DNA of 64,000 bases from Dyadobacter sp. CY347 (GCF_021502655.1 NZ_JAKFFT010000015.1:1-64000); one strand, 5' to 3'. Shown: positions 35,894 through 44,157, counted from the stretch's first letter. Notes: generated by a model from the letters alone, not told the origin. Numbers and translations are program-made.

Positions 35894-36592
35894 TTATTTT
35901 TCAAGTGTATCGAAATATTGCTTTAGTGTAATGGAATGAGGCTTAAAGTAAAGGTTCAGCACGTGAAGAGATGAGATTCGATCAAGCCGAAAAATACGGA
36001 AGCTTTGCCGTAATAGACACCAACCGACTAGGAGCCAATCGGCTTCTGTACTCAGAAGCAGTGCGAAAGGTTCTACTTGCCTTGAAGTTACTTCGTTTTG
36101 AGCCGACTTGTAGTCAATATTGATCAGCTGATAGTTTGTCAAAGCACTCTGTAAGATAGGGAGGTGGTTGCTCGTGCTGACTGGCTTCGTTTTAGTATAA
36201 ATCTTTAAACGATCATTCAGCACATTTGCCCTATCACGAGTGGTGCGGCCCAAAACAGCTTTGATTTTTTGAACAGCCAGGCCGTAAGTATCTAACAACG
36301 AGCTGTCCTTATTCACTGAGATTAGATGTTGGGCTGTAATAATTGCGTTGGCCTCTTGTTCACTTAACATGACAGGCGGCAGGCGGTAACTGTCTAATAG
36401 TCGGTAGCCTTTTCCTTCCTCGGTCAGCAGTGGTATACCGGCCGCGTCCAGCGACTTCATGTCTCGGTATATTGTTCGCACGCTCACGCCAAAACGGGTC
36501 GCCAGTTCGGATGCTTTGAACAAGCGTTTAGACTGAAGCAGAGCCAATAGAGCAATTAACCGGGACAAACGTTTGGTATCAGTATCTATCAC
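35894..36592 (-). CDS. WYL-domain (YafY-type) transcriptional regulator
   Basis: 232 aa. N-terminal HTH_11 winged helix 'RLIALLALLQSKRLFKASELATRFGVSVRTIYRDMKSLDAAGIPLLTEEGKGYRLL' and a C-terminal WYL domain (about 140-215, 'LINIDYKS', 'REVEPFALLLSTEADWLLVGWC', 'FRLDRISSLHVL'). WYL domains sense nucleic acids or small ligands. It reads towards the NmrA-like gene, a common regulator/oxidoreductase pairing. Confidence 0.92.
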   Translation of the reverse strand: MIDTDTKRLSRLIALLALLQSKRLFKASELATRFGVSVRTIYRDMKSLDAAGIPLLTEEGKGYRLLDSYRLPPVMLSEQEANAIITAQHLISVNKDSSLLDTYGLAVQKIKAVLGRTTRDRANVLNDRLKIYTKTKPVSTSNHLPILQSALTNYQLINIDYKSAQNEVTSRQVEPFALLLSTEADWLLVGWCLLRQSFRIFRLDRISSLHVLNLYFKPHSITLKQYFDTLEK

Positions 36593-36846
36593 AACAAATA
36601 AGTATTAATTGATTGTACACCTGCTATTGGACATTTAGCAATTATCCTCAATGACAATGGTGTGACAGATTAATGGTCTAATGAAATTAATTTACAAAAT
36701 ACAGTAAAGAATAAGATCAGCTCTTTATTTTTGGTGTCACCTTAATGAGATTTAACTCTTTTGCACCTATCTCACTTTTGGCCGTGCCATGGTGGCCTGA
36801 ATAGACAGTTCTAATCTATATCATATTCATAGCCAAAGTTTCGCAT

Positions 36847-37308
36847 CTAATCCAGGATTAGCTTGATCCCTTTGTTGGGCAAGACCTGATAATGCTTTTT
36901 ATCGAGGTAAAAGTTGCCCTGATCATCGTGAATGAAATGTTGCAAGACATAACTTGCTTGTTGATCTTTTAGCTCTGCTTGCTCGATTAGCTCGGGATCT
37001 GTAAGAAATTTATGTATACCATACCATGAAAGTAGTGCAACCAGGATGACCGCCACCAGAGCAGCAATGTTTTTACCTGCCGCAGCTGCAAAAACTGTCC
37101 ATGCAGATGTACCATGGTTATAGTGGTGATTTGTAACGATCGGCTTAACTGAATCATTAATTTTTGCAGTTGCCTGATCAATTTTAGCAACTGACTGTTC
37201 AACGGTAAGCATAAGCGGCACGATTTCAAGGTCAATATCTGATTCAGAGATATTAAACTTGTTTGCCAGGCGCTTGCGTTCTTCTTTAACGTGTGTTGAT
37301 TTTTCCAT
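36847..37308 (-). CDS. Small membrane protein of the mobilisation region
   Basis: 153 aa. It is charged and coiled at the N-terminus ('VKEERKRLANKFNISESDID', 'VAKIDQATAKINDSV'), has one transmembrane helix (about 80-97, 'NIAALVAVILVALLSWYGI'), then a short polar domain ('QASYVLQHFIHDDQGNFYLDKKHYQVLPNKG'). Its ATG shares a base with the stop of the ParA-like gene (TGATG), so it is tightly coupled to it. Together they resemble relaxosome-recruiting pairs, but no family was recognised. Confidence 0.7.
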   Translation of the reverse strand: MEKSTHVKEERKRLANKFNISESDIDLEIVPLMLTVEQSVAKIDQATAKINDSVKPIVTNHHYNHGTSAWTVFAAAAGKNIAALVAVILVALLSWYGIHKFLTDPELIEQAELKDQQASYVLQHFIHDDQGNFYLDKKHYQVLPNKGIKLILD

Positions 37309-38015
37309 CAGGCAATGATTTCTTCAATTTCTTTTTGTTTCTTTTTGTAGACCATCCTGGACAGCAAGCCCATTGTGGCAGGATCGGGATCGGGATGGCT
37401 GATCAGGTCAATGATCTCTTTGACTGCAGCGCCACTACCCAAGTCGCCAAACCGTTTGATAGGAGCGTATCCTAACTCGGTCAGGGAAGCAATCGCCTTT
37501 TCAGCGCTTTCGGTCCCGTTAAAAGTGCCCATGTTTACAACCATGGTCACAGGGATGCTGTCAAGTGCCTTTGAAATATCGTTGTAATAGTTAACACAGG
37601 AAGGCAGCGCATCCCGCCCTGCCACAATGACAAAAAACCTTAGTTCAGCCCTCAATTCTAACATTTCGTTATAGAGTTCAACGCCCGTTATATCGCCGGT
37701 CAAAAGCCGGAGAAATTCAGCCGATTCGGGTGCCCCAAAGTCAACAAAATACTGATCTGACTTTCCGCCTGCCAGTGATTCCAGGAGCCCGACTATTTGA
37801 TCTCTTTCCATCTTGTTATACTCATTGAGTATTCTGACAGGCCTTACCCTTTCGTTTCCAACAACCGTTCCAAGCCGGGCCGCAGAGGTTTGTGTACTTT
37901 CGTCCAGGTCAATAAAATTGGTTTTTCTGCCTTTCTCAATTTGTGCTACAAACCATATAAAAAGTGATTTTCCAACACCACCTTTTGATTGTAGAATAAG
38001 GTTAATCTGCTTCAT
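37308..38015 (-). CDS. ParA/MinD-like ATPase of the mobilisation region
   Basis: 235 aa with a complete deviant Walker A 'LQSKGGVGKSLFIWFVA' (residues 8-24), then 'TNFIDLDESTQTSAARLG', 'QYFVDFGAPESAEFLRLL' and 'VVNMGTFNG'. Unlike the ParA at 27.6 kb it keeps the P-loop lysine. It lies in a three-gene minus-strand operon transcribed away from mobC/relaxase, as for mobilisation-linked ParA relatives (VirC1-like) that bring the relaxosome to the transfer machinery (inference). Confidence 0.85.
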   Translation of the reverse strand: MKQINLILQSKGGVGKSLFIWFVAQIEKGRKTNFIDLDESTQTSAARLGTVVGNERVRPVRILNEYNKMERDQIVGLLESLAGGKSDQYFVDFGAPESAEFLRLLTGDITGVELYNEMLELRAELRFFVIVAGRDALPSCVNYYNDISKALDSIPVTMVVNMGTFNGTESAEKAIASLTELGYAPIKRFGDLGSGAAVKEIIDLISHPDPDPATMGLLSRMVYKKKQKEIEEIIA

Positions 38016-38053
38016 GTCAATAGTTGTTGATATAAATAAAATGCAATTATTTT

Positions 38054-38416
38054 TTAAAAATTTTCTCCCAGGTCAATACTTGACATCTTTTTTCTCTCAA
38101 ATTCTTTTAATTCGTTTTCTATCTGAGTACCAGGATCCAGATCGGAAGATTGGGAAGGTAGTTTTTTAGTCAGATGCAGGGTTGGCTCGGGAGGAGTTAC
38201 GAGCGGATCAATACTTGCAGCTGGAATTTTCTTAAGTCTTTTTTTGAGGGTATAGATAGATTGCTCTGAAACATTGATCCCAAGTTCATCTTTTATCCGG
38301 GTGCTCATAATCTGTGCAGGTATTGCAAAAAGTGAATCCCCATAATACCCGTACAGGACATCAAAGCGCCCTTTGAGGTTAAGTTCAAAAGCCTGGATCA
38401 CGTATTTTTTGTTCAT
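38054..38416 (-). CDS. Small hypothetical protein, first gene of the ParA-like operon
   Basis: 120 aa. The first 70 residues ('IQAFELNLKGRFDVLYGYYGDSLFAIPAQIMSTRIKDELGINVSEQSIYTLKKRLKK') look like a compact DNA-binding fold, with 'INVSEQSIYTLKKRL' resembling a recognition helix; the rest is disordered and acidic. It may regulate the mob region or bind oriT. The upstream repeat AATATATATC (twice within 38427-38460) could be its operator. Confidence 0.65.
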   Translation of the reverse strand: MNKKYVIQAFELNLKGRFDVLYGYYGDSLFAIPAQIMSTRIKDELGINVSEQSIYTLKKRLKKIPAASIDPLVTPPEPTLHLTKKLPSQSSDLDPGTQIENELKEFERKKMSSIDLGENF

Positions 38417-38557
38417 ACCTCCAATATATATCTATTAAAACACTAATATATATCCAAACAATTGTATATAAAAGAAAGCTGGCTAAAAAGTAGCAAAAAT
38501 GTAAAAGAAGCGATTTCTTTGGATGGGTGCAGGACGTTAGGAGAGTAAAGCAAGCCA

Positions 38558-38672
38558 TGTGTTTGTATATACAAATTCTTCACTTCGCTCTAAATTTGCA
38601 TCTTCAAACACACCGGTCGTGCCTCCCTTGACTTGCCGGGGCTCTGCCCCAAACCCCGGTGTCACAGACACC
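38558..38672. other. Candidate oriT: cluster of inverted repeats before mobC
   Basis: The 273-bp gap between the divergent operons contains TGTGTTTG / CAAACACA (38558-38565, 38605-38612), a GGGGC-TCT-GCCCC hairpin (38638-38650) that can also pair as CCGGGG / CCCCGG (38636-38659), and GGTGTC-ACA-GACACC (38658-38672) followed by TTTTTA. Origins of transfer typically sit just upstream of mobC/relaxase genes and consist of such repeats. The last hairpin could instead be an attenuator of mobC. The nick site was not identified. Confidence 0.55.
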
Positions 38673-38689
38673 TTTTTATATTTTAGGCT

Positions 38690-39028
38690 ATGGAAGACAA
38701 TGAGAAGAATCCACATTACGAAGCCCGCAAGGCCGGTGCAGCCAAGCGAGAAAACAAGGGTAAAATGATCCCGGTCCGTGTCACCGAACAGGAGCATGCA
38801 CAGATCAAGGCCAACGCGATCCTTGCCGGCCTGAGCGTATCTGAATACCTGCGCCGGCTGAGCACCGGTCACCAGGTGCAAGCTCGGTTTGAGAAGGAAG
38901 AAAAGCGGAACCTGCAAGGCATTGGTACCAATTTGAACCAGCTGGCCGCGTATGCTAACAAAGGTTTTTTTTATGAAAAGCCTTTGCTTGAAGTTTTGGA
39001 GCAACTTAAAAAAATACTAAAAGCATGA
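38690..39028 (+). CDS. mobC: MobC-type relaxosome accessory protein
   Basis: 112 aa. The core 'KMIPVRVTEQEHAQIKANAILAGLSVSEYLRRLSTG' is the ribbon-helix-helix of MobC proteins, followed by the family tail 'NLQGIGTNLNQLAAYANK'. It binds oriT and helps the relaxase nick. Its stop overlaps the relaxase start (ATGA), so the two are co-translated. Confidence 0.92.
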   Translation: MEDNEKNPHYEARKAGAAKRENKGKMIPVRVTEQEHAQIKANAILAGLSVSEYLRRLSTGHQVQARFEKEEKRNLQGIGTNLNQLAAYANKGFFYEKPLLEVLEQLKKILKA

Positions 39029-39849
39029 TCGCCAAAACATCGATCGGATCGAGCTTTTCCGGCGCGATCCATTATGGCGCTGGCTATACCGTTGAAGGAA
39101 AGGAGATCATGGGCAAAGCCGACCTGCTGGTCACGCATAACGTGGTTTCGCGTGACCCGGAGGGCATTGCCGCCGAGATGCAGCAGGAGGCATCTTACAG
39201 CCGGTGCAAGACACCGGTATGGCATTCTTCTATCAGCTGGAAGCCGGAAGAGAAACCCACACGAGAGCAGATGATCGAGACGGCCAACCGGTACTGTCAA
39301 AAAATGGGGGCCGACCTCAAGGACCACCAGATTGCCGTTTACGAGCACCACGACAAGCCGCACCAGCATATCCATGTTTACATTAACCGCGTGCCGACGG
39401 ACGGAAGCAAGGCGTTGGAAACTTCGCACAACTATGCGCGCAATGTCCGGATCTGCAAAGAGATCACGCAGGAGCTTGGGTTTTCTAAATTAGAAAAACT
39501 TGAAGAAGGGAAACTGCGTCATGTGGCGGTCAACCAGGAGGGAGCGCAAAAGGTCGTTAACATGGCAATCAAGGCTGCTTTGAAAGAAGAATCTGACACT
39601 CCAGAAGACATGGAGCGGCGGCTGAAAGAAAAAGGGATTGAGTGCAAATACAAGATCGAGGAGGGGAGGCTGAAATATTCCAGTTACAGCTATCAGGGCG
39701 TTCCGATCAAAGGGCAGGACGTTGGCTTTACCGCTAAACAGTTACAGGCCAGGCTGGACAAGAACCTGGAAGTTAAAAAGGAGCAATCGCAGCAAGTCAA
39801 ACCGGAGCCAGAACACAAACAGAAGCGCAACCCTAGGATGGGCTTTTAA
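39025..39849 (+). CDS. Relaxase/mobilisation nuclease (MobA/VirD2 type)
   Basis: 274 aa. N-terminal 'MIAKTSIGSSFSGAIHYGAG' with likely catalytic Tyr17, 'VWHSSISWKP', and the metal-binding histidine cluster 'EHHDKPHQHIHVYINRV' (H108-H117), which is the relaxase signature. The C-terminal part (after about 180) is short, charged and ends in Lys/Gln-rich sequence, so there is no primase or helicase domain. It nicks oriT and pilots the strand into a conjugation channel supplied by another element, since no type IV secretion genes are in the window. The plasmid is therefore mobilisable rather than self-transmissible, as far as visible. Confidence 0.93.
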   Translation: MIAKTSIGSSFSGAIHYGAGYTVEGKEIMGKADLLVTHNVVSRDPEGIAAEMQQEASYSRCKTPVWHSSISWKPEEKPTREQMIETANRYCQKMGADLKDHQIAVYEHHDKPHQHIHVYINRVPTDGSKALETSHNYARNVRICKEITQELGFSKLEKLEEGKLRHVAVNQEGAQKVVNMAIKAALKEESDTPEDMERRLKEKGIECKYKIEEGRLKYSSYSYQGVPIKGQDVGFTAKQLQARLDKNLEVKKEQSQQVKPEPEHKQKRNPRMGF

Positions 39850-39882
39850 AACGCGGTTTATATTTTGCTAAACTGTTCGAAT

Positions 39883-40085
39883 ATGTGTGCTGAACAAATG
39901 GAAAAGATGCTGCACCTGGCGGGCATGCTAACCTGATATTACTATCTATTCAAGGGAATGTTTCGGAATTTCAGGATATATACAGAGAGCAAAGTATGAG
40001 CATGCAGTTACAGAAAATAAGGATAGAGGCTGATATCAACACAACCTATGCCAGGATTAATAAGGAGTTAGAAACGATTGTATAA
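39883..40085 (+). pseudogene. Possible frameshifted small coiled-coil gene after the relaxase
   Basis: ATG 39883 gives 'MCAEQMEKMLHLAGMLT' then TGA. A second frame then runs 'LLSIQGNVSEFQDIYREQSM' and 'KIRIEADINTTYARINKELE' to TAA 40083-40085, a helical coiled-coil-like peptide without a start of its own. The two parts could be one disrupted gene at the end of the mob operon. Evidence is composition only. Confidence 0.35.
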
Positions 40086-40152
40086 ATGCTTGGTCTTCAT
40101 ATCTCGAAACCTTACATTAGAGCACTTATCATTGCAAACCACTATTTTTTAT

Positions 40153-40749
40153 ATGGCGCTTACTGATTTTTTTAGGATTAACCTCCCTTACGGGATTCAG
40201 AAAAACGAAGAAGGTTATTGGTCTGTTTTTAATAGAGAGTATAAACCACTCGGCTATAATGAGTCTTCTTCTCTAGTTGATTTTAATAAACTTCCCGTTC
40301 ACACAAAATATAAGGGATTAACATCCCTTCAAATAACAAAGCTGATCAAGAATCGTGAGCATATTCATTTGGATGAAAGCGGCGAAGTATGGCGATTTTT
40401 TCTTTATGAGGACAAGACCAATCCACAATCCAGTCCAGCCTACTGGGATGAATATTTTACCAAGATAAAGTCGCTGTCCAAATTTGAGGTTGACGAGATA
40501 TCAGAAGACAGGCGAGTAATTAAACCAGTTATCTGGAATACGGTTCATGATGCTTTGCCAGAAGATAGTAAATTATTGACAGTGTTATCAAGTAAGCAGG
40601 ATGGCGAAAAGCAGGCGTTAGCAACTTATAATAGTTTTGATGATGGAGAGTTCAAGCCTGGTTTTTACGTTATAAATGACAACCGGGAAGAAGTATTAAT
40701 TGATTTCAAAGTTTATTGGTGGGCTTATGAAGATTATTTTCCATATTAA
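40153..40749 (+). CDS. Hypothetical protein
   Basis: 198 aa from ATG 40153; a frame open from 40078 adds residues that look untranslated. Soluble, rich in aromatic and acidic residues ('RINLPYGIQKNEEGYWSVFNREYKPLGYNES', 'KVYWWAYEDYFPY'); no signal peptide, membrane segment or known motif. It ends at a terminator shared with the converging XRE-ImmA gene. Unrecognised cargo gene of the mobile segment. Confidence 0.7.
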   Translation: MALTDFFRINLPYGIQKNEEGYWSVFNREYKPLGYNESSSLVDFNKLPVHTKYKGLTSLQITKLIKNREHIHLDESGEVWRFFLYEDKTNPQSSPAYWDEYFTKIKSLSKFEVDEISEDRRVIKPVIWNTVHDALPEDSKLLTVLSSKQDGEKQALATYNSFDDGEFKPGFYVINDNREEVLIDFKVYWWAYEDYFPY

Positions 40750-40772
40750 TTAAGCCCCTTTCTGGGGCTTAA
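40750..40772. terminator. Bidirectional terminator between converging genes
   Basis: Perfect 9-bp stem TTAAGCCCC / GGGGCTTAA with loop TTTCT, flanked by A and T runs. It starts 1 bp after the stop of the plus-strand gene and contains the stop of the minus-strand gene, so it can serve both. Confidence 0.85.
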
Positions 40773-41812
40773 TTTCTTGAAACTTGAAAAAGTCGGGGCT
40801 TATTGAATAATAACTCTTCCAAGTCATCCATTGAAAGGTGCAGAAGACTAGCCAACTCTTGTTTCGTATAGTTGAGATCGGTGAGATATAGCTCGACGAT
40901 ATCACTTAAAATTGTTGGCTTTTCAGGTTCAAAAAGTTCTGGCTCACCGAAACTGCGATAGCCATTTGCAGAGAAGCCTTTCATCATATAATAATATTGA
41001 TCCTGGGTTATTGTGCCCAGATCTTTGGCCTTTCGAGCAATAGAGGCCATTGACGTTTTCCAATACCGTTTTAGATCAGTCAACGTACTAGAATTGAGTT
41101 TGTTCAAATAAGGTCTTATATCTTGACTGGGCATTAGTAGTTCGCTCGCAAATTCATGTGCTTCCTGTTCTTCATCACGGCCATGGTCTTTTTTGCCCCA
41201 GTGCAAAACTAAATGTCCCAGCTCGTGGGCCAAAGTAAATCTCAATCGGTCTGATGTCCTTCTGTTGTTAAGAAATATGACCGGATATTTAATGTCTGAG
41301 TAAGTACTAAAACCGTCTTTTTCACCAAGATCTAATAGCATCACTAAAATACCATTGTCTTCTAGCAGCTCAGTGAGGTTGTTGATCCGACCTTTAGGTA
41401 TTTTCCATTTATCCCTTACAAATAAAGCGGCCATAGCTGGGTTTCCACCATCTACATCAATATCCCAGCTTGGTACATTAGGTTCAGGAAGTTCGACTGC
41501 CGTCTGTAACGTCGTAAAAATGCGTTCGACAATTGTCATTTTAGCCAAATACATTTTAGACGCCTTGTCTGATATGGACTGTTTAGACCGATAGTGGCCT
41601 CTAACATAGAAGTAAGGATCCTGAGTGAAAAAATCAATAGGGTAGTTTAGGGCCTTACCGAACAATTCTATTAAGTACTCAGGAGCCGAAAGCTGGCCCA
41701 GTTCAATTTTTGAAATAGTACCCTGGGCAACCCCTGATTTTTCAGAAAGTTGCTTTTGAGTATACCCGCGTGATTCCCGGGCAAGGGTTAATGTTTTTTC
41801 ATTGAATTTCAT
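40769..41812 (-). CDS. XRE regulator fused to an ImmA/IrrE metallopeptidase
   Basis: 347 aa. N-terminal XRE helix-turn-helix (about 5-60, 'LTLARESRGYTQKQLSEKSGVAQGTISKIELGQLSAPEYLIELFGKAL') and an ImmA/IrrE peptidase domain (about 130-260) with zinc motif 'LAHELGHLVLHWG' (HExxH) and the third-ligand region 'DEEQEAHEFASELLMP'. Proteins of this type cleave or displace phage-type repressors or act as protease-linked regulators on mobile DNA. Its start overlaps the stop of the upstream gene (ATGA), so the two form a module. Confidence 0.93.
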   Translation of the reverse strand: MKFNEKTLTLARESRGYTQKQLSEKSGVAQGTISKIELGQLSAPEYLIELFGKALNYPIDFFTQDPYFYVRGHYRSKQSISDKASKMYLAKMTIVERIFTTLQTAVELPEPNVPSWDIDVDGGNPAMAALFVRDKWKIPKGRINNLTELLEDNGILVMLLDLGEKDGFSTYSDIKYPVIFLNNRRTSDRLRFTLAHELGHLVLHWGKKDHGRDEEQEAHEFASELLMPSQDIRPYLNKLNSSTLTDLKRYWKTSMASIARKAKDLGTITQDQYYYMMKGFSANGYRSFGEPELFEPEKPTILSDIVELYLTDLNYTKQELASLLHLSMDDLEELLFNKPRLFQVSRN

Positions 41813-42444
41813 ACTGAATCATTCGTTCCAGATTTCTTGATGTTGAGTGTTTGATAAATTTCTTCGTCCGTGAGTTTAAGCTTGACCTTCCTTTTGCGTC
41901 CTTCGTTTCTTTCAAATACTGATAATTGCTCACTGCTATTTCGACGGTCTAGTTCATATGACCAGTGAAGGGTGTCTTCATTGTCAGGGCATAGCAAATA
42001 AATACCTCTTATGGAGGTCCAATTTTCATCAGGCAAATATCCTGCAAAGAGCAAAGTTGGACTAGCCGGAAATCCCTGTATTTCTCCTTGTCTCATATAA
42101 TTAATATACTGGTTTGTCTTACGACAGCTGATTTTGCGGCTCTCATTGATTTTATTAAACCGAATGAATACGTCGTCTTTTACCTTCACGCCGAATATAT
42201 TGTTCCATTTATCAACTTCGAAAATCTTGCTATTAGTAAACTTTTCAGCAACATGCGACTTTAAGTGATCGTGTATGATATTTGCCTTTGTTCGATTTTC
42301 ATAGGACACAGGCCTACCAAATTGATTAGCTAAATCACACATTGATAAGTGTTCAGCGAAACTACTTTGAATGCAATCAGCCAAAACATCATACATCGGC
42401 GAAACAATTTCATGAGCTTCTGCATAGGTTAAGATTTTTCTCAT
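41809..42444 (-). CDS. Hypothetical partner of the XRE-ImmA protein
   Basis: 211 aa from the ATG at 42442-42444; the frame is open to 42468. No known domain was recognised. Visible features: 'ADCIQSSFAEHLSMCDLANQF', a central beta-rich part ('NNIFGVKVKDDVFIRFNKIN', 'GFPASPTLLFAGYLPDENWTSIRGIYLLCPD') and a basic C-terminus ('NEGRKRKVKLKLTDEEIYQTLN'). It resembles proteins repeatedly found next to ImmA/IrrE genes. Overlap of 4 bp suggests a functional pair, perhaps a toxin/regulator unit (inference). Confidence 0.75.
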   Translation of the reverse strand: MRKILTYAEAHEIVSPMYDVLADCIQSSFAEHLSMCDLANQFGRPVSYENRTKANIIHDHLKSHVAEKFTNSKIFEVDKWNNIFGVKVKDDVFIRFNKINESRKISCRKTNQYINYMRQGEIQGFPASPTLLFAGYLPDENWTSIRGIYLLCPDNEDTLHWSYELDRRNSSEQLSVFERNEGRKRKVKLKLTDEEIYQTLNIKKSGTNDSV

Positions 42445-42757
42445 TTTCGTATAAGTTCGTTTGAACAAAGCTAACGATTTTACGAAAAGATAAAATATAA
42501 TATTCCAAAAATACTATAAAAAATATTCCGAAGTAGATGTTGATATGATTAAGTAGCACAATACGCCTTTTATATTTCAGAAAAACCGTGGTCAAAATTA
42601 AATTTGGACGGAAACGACAGATATAGGTTTAGCGCTGATGGACACCTATAAAGTTCAATATAACCTTAGTCATGAACCTTTAACTGTACAATAAATCTTG
42701 TAAAGTCGGCCTGCGGCTACTGTGACTTTCAGAATTGTTTTGCACTAAAGATTCAGA

Positions 42758-42848
42758 GACACTATCTCAAAATCTGTGTAAATGAAAATCGGGGTTTATA
42801 ATCCCGATTTTTGTATTTTTAACAAAACACAGTTTATGAGATAGTGTC
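42758..42848. mobile_element. 91-bp MITE-like element with 21-bp terminal inverted repeats
   Basis: GACACTATCTCAAAATCTGTG (42758-42778) and the inverse of GACACTATCTCATAAACTGTG (42828-42848) match at 19 of 21 positions. Between them lies a second hairpin, AAAATCGGG / CCCGATTTT around 42785-42813. The ends look like those of an insertion sequence whose transposase was lost; alternatively it is a nested terminator. No clear target-site duplication was seen. Confidence 0.6.
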
Positions 42849-43182
42849 GGAACGAAGTTCAAATATTTTTCTTTGGTGCTTTATTATTTCTTTATTCTGT
42901 TTCAACAATAATCTATTCCAGTCCTTTTTGCTCGTTGCTCGAAGGCTGGCGTCTTCGGTCTTATGTCTCATTAGGAGAATTCTAAGGATAGATACACTAT
43001 CTACATTTCCTTCAATATGGTTGATTACATCGTTTCTGTGATCAATGATCAAAACCCGCTTAGCCTTCACTTCCCTGTTAATTTCTTGACTACGCTCGGA
43101 TGGTGCCGTGACATCATTTCACCCGGCAGCAAAGGTGAACGTGGTGTTTTTGCTATAAAAGGCCTTTCATACCTACATTGGT
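42849..43182. other. Region with an unsupported 78-codon minus-strand frame
   Basis: A minus-strand frame (42834-43070, 'KAKRVLIIDHRNDVINHIEG ... KHQRKIFELRSDTIS') ends inside the right terminal repeat of the MITE-like element, so its stop codon is supplied by the element. It may be a gene truncated by that insertion or chance. No domain was recognised. Confidence 0.35.
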
Positions 43183-44112
43183 TTAATTTTGATATGGCTC
43201 ACACCAACTAAAATGCTGCTTAATGATTGTAGACTTTTGTTTTTTTACAAACTCTAAAAAAGATAGAGAAGCTTGTGACTGTTTTTTTTCTTTAAGCCAG
43301 ACCATGCTCCATGTCGTCTCTATTGGCAGTCCCGGCACATCTATAATTTCGAGTTGATGGCTACTTAGCTCATTCCTTATACCTATCAAAGGCATAATTG
43401 AATAGCCTAGCCCTGCCAGGATAGCTTGCTTAACTGCTTCGTTAGAAGTAAGTTCCATTTTTTTGACAACGGAAACATTTTGTGCGGAAATGAAACGCTC
43501 CATGGCCAGCCGTGTCCCAGAACCTTTTTCTCGGAAAATTAAAGGCAGGGTTTGAAACTGCCCATCTAAGCCATCTTTATCCTTGACTTTCTGAGTAGCC
43601 TTGCCGACCAGAAAGAGCCTATTTGGCAGAAGATCTAGCCAGTCAATATTAATAGTAGTTGGCAGTATCGAGACAAGGGCAAAGTCAACCTCATTGTTTT
43701 CAAGACTTTCTAAAACCATATTTTTATTCGTCACGTCCATTATGAGCTCGATCCCTGCATGCTGACTTAGGAATTCTGAAAGGAAGAACGGCATTACGTA
43801 TTTTCCGGTAGACACTACCGAAATTTTTAATTTACCTGCCAATTGTCCTTTGTAAGCCATCGTCTTATAATTGATGGCATATACTTGTTCGATAATGTTT
43901 TCGGCTGCCGTAGCAATCTCGCGTCCAAAATCGGTGATGTAGATCTTCCTGCCGATTACCTCAGTAAGAGGGATGTCGAATTGTGCTTCAAAGTTTCTGA
44001 GCTGAATAGATACTGCTGGCTGTGACAAGTGAAGCTCTTCGGATGCTTTGGTGACACTCTGCGCTTTTACAACAGCTACGAATATCCGAAGTTGGTTTAA
44101 AGTATAATTCAT
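43183..44112 (-). CDS. LysR-family transcriptional regulator
   Basis: 309 aa. N-terminal HTH 'LNQLRIFVAVVKAQSVTKASEELHLSQPAVSIQLRNFEAQFDIPLTEVIGRKI' and a periplasmic-binding-like effector domain (about 90-295: 'GKLKISVVSTGKYVMPFFLSEF', 'LIFREKGSGTRLAMERFI', 'VKQAILAGLGYSIMPLIG'). This sequence type resembles CbbR/CysB-like LysR proteins. It is divergent from isocitrate dehydrogenase with an 89-bp shared regulatory gap, the usual LysR/target layout. Confidence 0.95.
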   Translation of the reverse strand: MNYTLNQLRIFVAVVKAQSVTKASEELHLSQPAVSIQLRNFEAQFDIPLTEVIGRKIYITDFGREIATAAENIIEQVYAINYKTMAYKGQLAGKLKISVVSTGKYVMPFFLSEFLSQHAGIELIMDVTNKNMVLESLENNEVDFALVSILPTTINIDWLDLLPNRLFLVGKATQKVKDKDGLDGQFQTLPLIFREKGSGTRLAMERFISAQNVSVVKKMELTSNEAVKQAILAGLGYSIMPLIGIRNELSSHQLEIIDVPGLPIETTWSMVWLKEKKQSQASLSFLEFVKKQKSTIIKQHFSWCEPYQN

Positions 44113-44157
44113 AAAAATATTTTATGTCAACTATTGTAAATATAAATAAAAATTTAT
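44111..44157. promoter_or_regulatory. LysR-type operator candidates in the divergent promoter
   Basis: Two AT-rich inverted repeats, ATAAAA-ATA-TTTTAT (44111-44125, touching the LysR start codon) and ATAAAT-AAAA-ATTTAT (44142-44157). LysR proteins bind T-N11-A palindromes in such gaps. Low sequence complexity limits confidence. Confidence 0.45.
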
